From an uncultured Oscillospiraceae bacterium (GTDB lineage: Bacteria; Bacillota; Clostridia; Oscillospirales; Oscillospiraceae), in NCBI GenBank assembly GCA_910587255.1, contig CAJUKT010000013.1, positions 1 to 33,499 on the forward strand: a stretch of DNA of 33,499 bases. The letters are read 5' to 3'. Below are positions 31,434 to 33,499 of this stretch, piece after piece (position 1 is the first letter of the stretch; every line of letters starts with the position of its first letter). Made by a program: the position numbers and the translations under genes. The notes below the pieces were generated by a model. That model searched no databases. It was not told where the DNA came from and saw only the letters and a program-made list of their open reading frames with translations.

Positions 31434-33056
31434 TTAATCAAACATGGAGGATGCTTGAAATATATAATAATTCTTTACAATCGAAAGCTGTATAGCATTT
31501 GTGCTATTGTTATCTGCGATTGCATTTAGTTTGGAAAACACCTCGTCCGACGACATTTCAGCAAGAGTTTCGAGATTAGTATCATACCAAAAAGATTGAA
31601 TATCATTGATTGCGTTTGCAAGTACCGTGTCCCGTTCTCCGACTGTGACTACTTGAGGATCAAGGTGATAAGAAACGCCATACATCAAACTTACCCATGT
31701 GGGCGGGTCAGTTTCCTGGCTTTCTCTTGCAAGTTCAAAACTCAAATCAGGATCAATCACTGGACTGCCATAAGAGTTCTTTACTAATATTGCGTTTTCA
31801 ATATTTGACGCTCTTATGGTTAAAGCTAAAAAGTTCTTCTCCTCCGTTGTGAGGTGTGCGGGGAAGCTATATGTTGCGATATCGTTTTGGATAATATCCT
31901 CGTGTTCCTCTGAATGTTGATTTCCCCAATCCAAAAGGGCTTTGTCAAAATCGGCAACAGTCTGGTTAAGATAGTCTGCTGATTTTAACGCTAACAATGA
32001 TTGATAACCGTCTTCGACCCCCAAAGAAGATTTAGACGTTTTGTTTGTAGCGTCATCTCTGTGAATGATTGAGGGGACGGAAATCGAATTGTTATTTTTT
32101 GTCGCCGCCGAAGTTGCGAAGGCTGTCGTCACACAGACAACCAATGCCAGGGCTAGGGCGAGAGAGAGAACAGACGATTTTTTGATTTTCATAATTGCTG
32201 TAATCCTTTCTTCTATTGCGGTTTTGCTGAAATTGCTGCTCAATGGGTTCAAGCCGCTCCATGTTTCTTCCATACTGATCAGCACCCTCGCATAGGCCGC
32301 CTTTGTTGTTTCTCCGAAAAGGCGGACAACCGCCTCGTCACAGGACAACTCAATGTCCCGGTTGGCAAGAATATACATCACCCAAACCAAGGGATTAAAC
32401 CAATGCACACACAGTGCCGCAATCAACACCAATTTTGTGATACTGTCAAAGCGCCGGATATGAACATATTCATGCGCCAAAACATATTGCAGCGCCTTTG
32501 TGTTTTCCCAAGCGGTGGATGTTGGCATTAAAATCACGGGGCGAAATACGCCGTAAGTCAGCGGGGCGGAAAATCGGCTGGACTGTCGAATGGAAATCGG
32601 ACGTTTCAGTTGGTGGGCGTTTAGCCAACTTTTGATGAAGTCATTTTTTACTGGCAGGGATGTTTGAAATTCCTGTCGGCACTTCCAATACGCTGTTGCA
32701 AAAACCATAGCGCAGACCAGCGTACCAGCGGCCCAAACCGCGCCCCAAAGGGAAATGATACTTGCGGTATTTCCGACATTAACGGGCATAGCAGCCATTT
32801 GCCCTGACGTATCAATCGGCAACACCTTGTCAATCTGTGGGACTTTTGTTGCGGCAATCCCGGAAGTTTGATTGCCTATCAGCGAATATATGCTGAACAT
32901 GGAGGGGAGTGAGAACGGGAGCAACAGCCGCGCAACCGCTATTCCCCAGAGTGCCAGGAAAGTTTTTTTGGGTAACAAACTGATTGCCAGGGCGCGTATA
33001 ATGGTGATTGCCAAAATCATCACGGCCCCCGCAAAGCTCATTTGCAACAGGTTCAT
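31434..33056 (-). CDS. BlaR1/MecR1-like M56 membrane metalloprotease sensor
   Basis: 540-residue membrane protein that probably senses a signal and triggers cleavage of the adjacent BlaI-like repressor. ATG 33056 is chosen for AGGTG upstream and a position just after the repressor stop; GTG 33086 would overlap it. N-terminal helices at ~5-30, 33-55 and ~100-125. The M56 zinc site is 'LAHEYVHIRRFD' (His195, Glu196, His199), with the distant ligand in 'ELSCDEAVV'. A helix at ~290-312 (SLALALALVVCVTTAFATSA) is followed by an outer domain of ~225 residues. This outer part lacks a recognisable penicillin-binding STxK-type motif, so it may sense something other than beta-lactams. Confidence 0.85.
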   Translation of the reverse strand: MNLLQMSFAGAVMILAITIIRALAISLLPKKTFLALWGIAVARLLLPFSLPSMFSIYSLIGNQTSGIAATKVPQIDKVLPIDTSGQMAAMPVNVGNTASIISLWGAVWAAGTLVCAMVFATAYWKCRQEFQTSLPVKNDFIKSWLNAHQLKRPISIRQSSRFSAPLTYGVFRPVILMPTSTAWENTKALQYVLAHEYVHIRRFDSITKLVLIAALCVHWFNPLVWVMYILANRDIELSCDEAVVRLFGETTKAAYARVLISMEETWSGLNPLSSNFSKTAIEERITAIMKIKKSSVLSLALALALVVCVTTAFATSAATKNNNSISVPSIIHRDDATNKTSKSSLGVEDGYQSLLALKSADYLNQTVADFDKALLDWGNQHSEEHEDIIQNDIATYSFPAHLTTEEKNFLALTIRASNIENAILVKNSYGSPVIDPDLSFELARESQETDPPTWVSLMYGVSYHLDPQVVTVGERDTVLANAINDIQSFWYDTNLETLAEMSSDEVFSKLNAIADNNSTNAIQLSIVKNYYIFQASSMFD

Positions 33057-33066
33057 ACGCAACACC

Positions 33067-33426
33067 TCACTCCAAATCACCGACAATCTGTTTCAGCTTT
33101 TCGATTTGCTCGGCGCTTAACTTTTTTCGTCCCAGCAAAGCCGCGAACAGCTTGTCGGCAGAGCCGTCATATACCCTGTCAATCAGCTCGTTTGTTTCCG
33201 CCTCCTGTACTTCCGCCTGCGGCACAAGCGCATGACACATGAAACCGGGTTCGGAGCGTTCAATCGCCCCTTTCTTGATGCAACGCTTAATCAGGGTGTA
33301 GGTAGTATTTACATTCCAGCCCAATTCCTCGGTCAGCAGTTTGGCGATATGTTTCGCGGGAACATCGCCATCGCGCCAAAGGACGGACATCACTTTCAGT
33401 TCAGAAGCAAACAGCTTAATGTCCAT
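33067..33426 (-). CDS. BlaI/MecI/CopY-family repressor
   Basis: 119-residue winged-helix repressor. ATG 33426 has AAGGAGGTGTTACCAA upstream; a longer frame to 33471 overlaps the promoter. The DNA-binding part reads 'LKVMSVLWRDGDVPAKHIAK' and 'NTTYTLIKRCIKKGAIERS', the usual BlaI pattern including the 'NTxxTLxxRLxxKGxI'-like core. The C-terminal dimerisation helices include 'FAALLGRKKLSAEQIEKLKQI'. It stops ten bases before the protease gene. It most likely represses its own operon at the inverted repeat upstream. Other targets are not in the window. Confidence 0.92.
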   Translation of the reverse strand: MDIKLFASELKVMSVLWRDGDVPAKHIAKLLTEELGWNVNTTYTLIKRCIKKGAIERSEPGFMCHALVPQAEVQEAETNELIDRVYDGSADKLFAALLGRKKLSAEQIEKLKQIVGDLE

Positions 33427-33443
33427 TTGGTAACACCTCCTTT

Positions 33444-33499
33444 TTAAGACTGTGGTAGTGGCTACGCTCATATACTACCACAGTCTTAATTGCTTGTCA
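33444..33499 (-). promoter_or_regulatory. BlaI-type promoter with perfect 16-bp inverted repeat
   Basis: TTAAGACTGTGGTAGT (33444-33459) and its exact reverse complement (33474-33489) are separated by 14 bases. On the - strand TAGTAT (33477-33472) serves as -10; the -35 (TGACA, 33499-33495, first base outside the window) lies 17 bases away. The repeat covers the -10 and start site, so binding there would block transcription. Confidence 0.8.

Overview
The window is high-GC Firmicutes DNA, most likely from a gut Clostridia species (Oscillospirales / Flavonifractor-like; inferred from strong AGGAGG ribosome sites, TTG/GTG starts, Clostridia-type protein families and a conjugation module of the Tn1549-like kind). 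No rRNA, tRNA or CRISPR array was recognised.

Region 1 (1-17.3 kb, all + strand) is the transfer module of an integrative and conjugative element. It opens with the last 34 codons of an IS5-like transposase. That insertion has removed the 5' part of a SpaA-repeat surface protein gene. Then follow a VirB6/TrbL-like channel protein, an NlpC/P60 cell-wall hydrolase, a PrgI-family membrane protein, the VirB4 ATPase, several small conserved ICE proteins, the VirD4/TraG coupling protein and an S1-domain protein. These form one close-packed, partly overlapping operon. A RelB/ParE-type toxin-antitoxin pair with its own promoter and terminator follows, then a secreted membrane-anchored protein, a strongly structured RNA with its own promoter, a DUF3268 zinc-finger protein and a sigma-70-like factor. 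Relaxase, integrase and attachment sites are not in the window.

Region 2 (17.4-25.1 kb) holds regulator/exporter cassettes: an AraC-GyrI regulator with an ABC-2 exporter (+ strand), an ECF sigma factor with a membrane-bound partner (+ strand), and a MerR regulator with a second ABC-2 exporter (- strand). Between the last two sits an AT-rich insert with a C45/acyltransferase-like gene, bracketed by two 209-bp direct repeats (10 mismatches). Each repeat carries the end of the ECF partner gene, a shared terminator and the end of the exporter permease gene.

Region 3 (25.2-31.2 kb) is a maltodextrin-type uptake and breakdown operon on the - strand (lipoprotein binding protein, two permeases, GH13 enzyme). 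A LacI-family repressor is divergent to it, and matching operator-like sequences lie in front of both transcription units.

Region 4 (31.4-33.5 kb) is a BlaI/BlaR1-type repressor and membrane protease pair on the - strand, with a perfect 16-bp inverted repeat over its promoter and a strong terminator.

The best candidates for something under-described are the structured RNA at about 16044-16295, the repeat-bracketed C45 insert at 20999-22638, and the triplicated motif in the tail of the VirB6-like protein.
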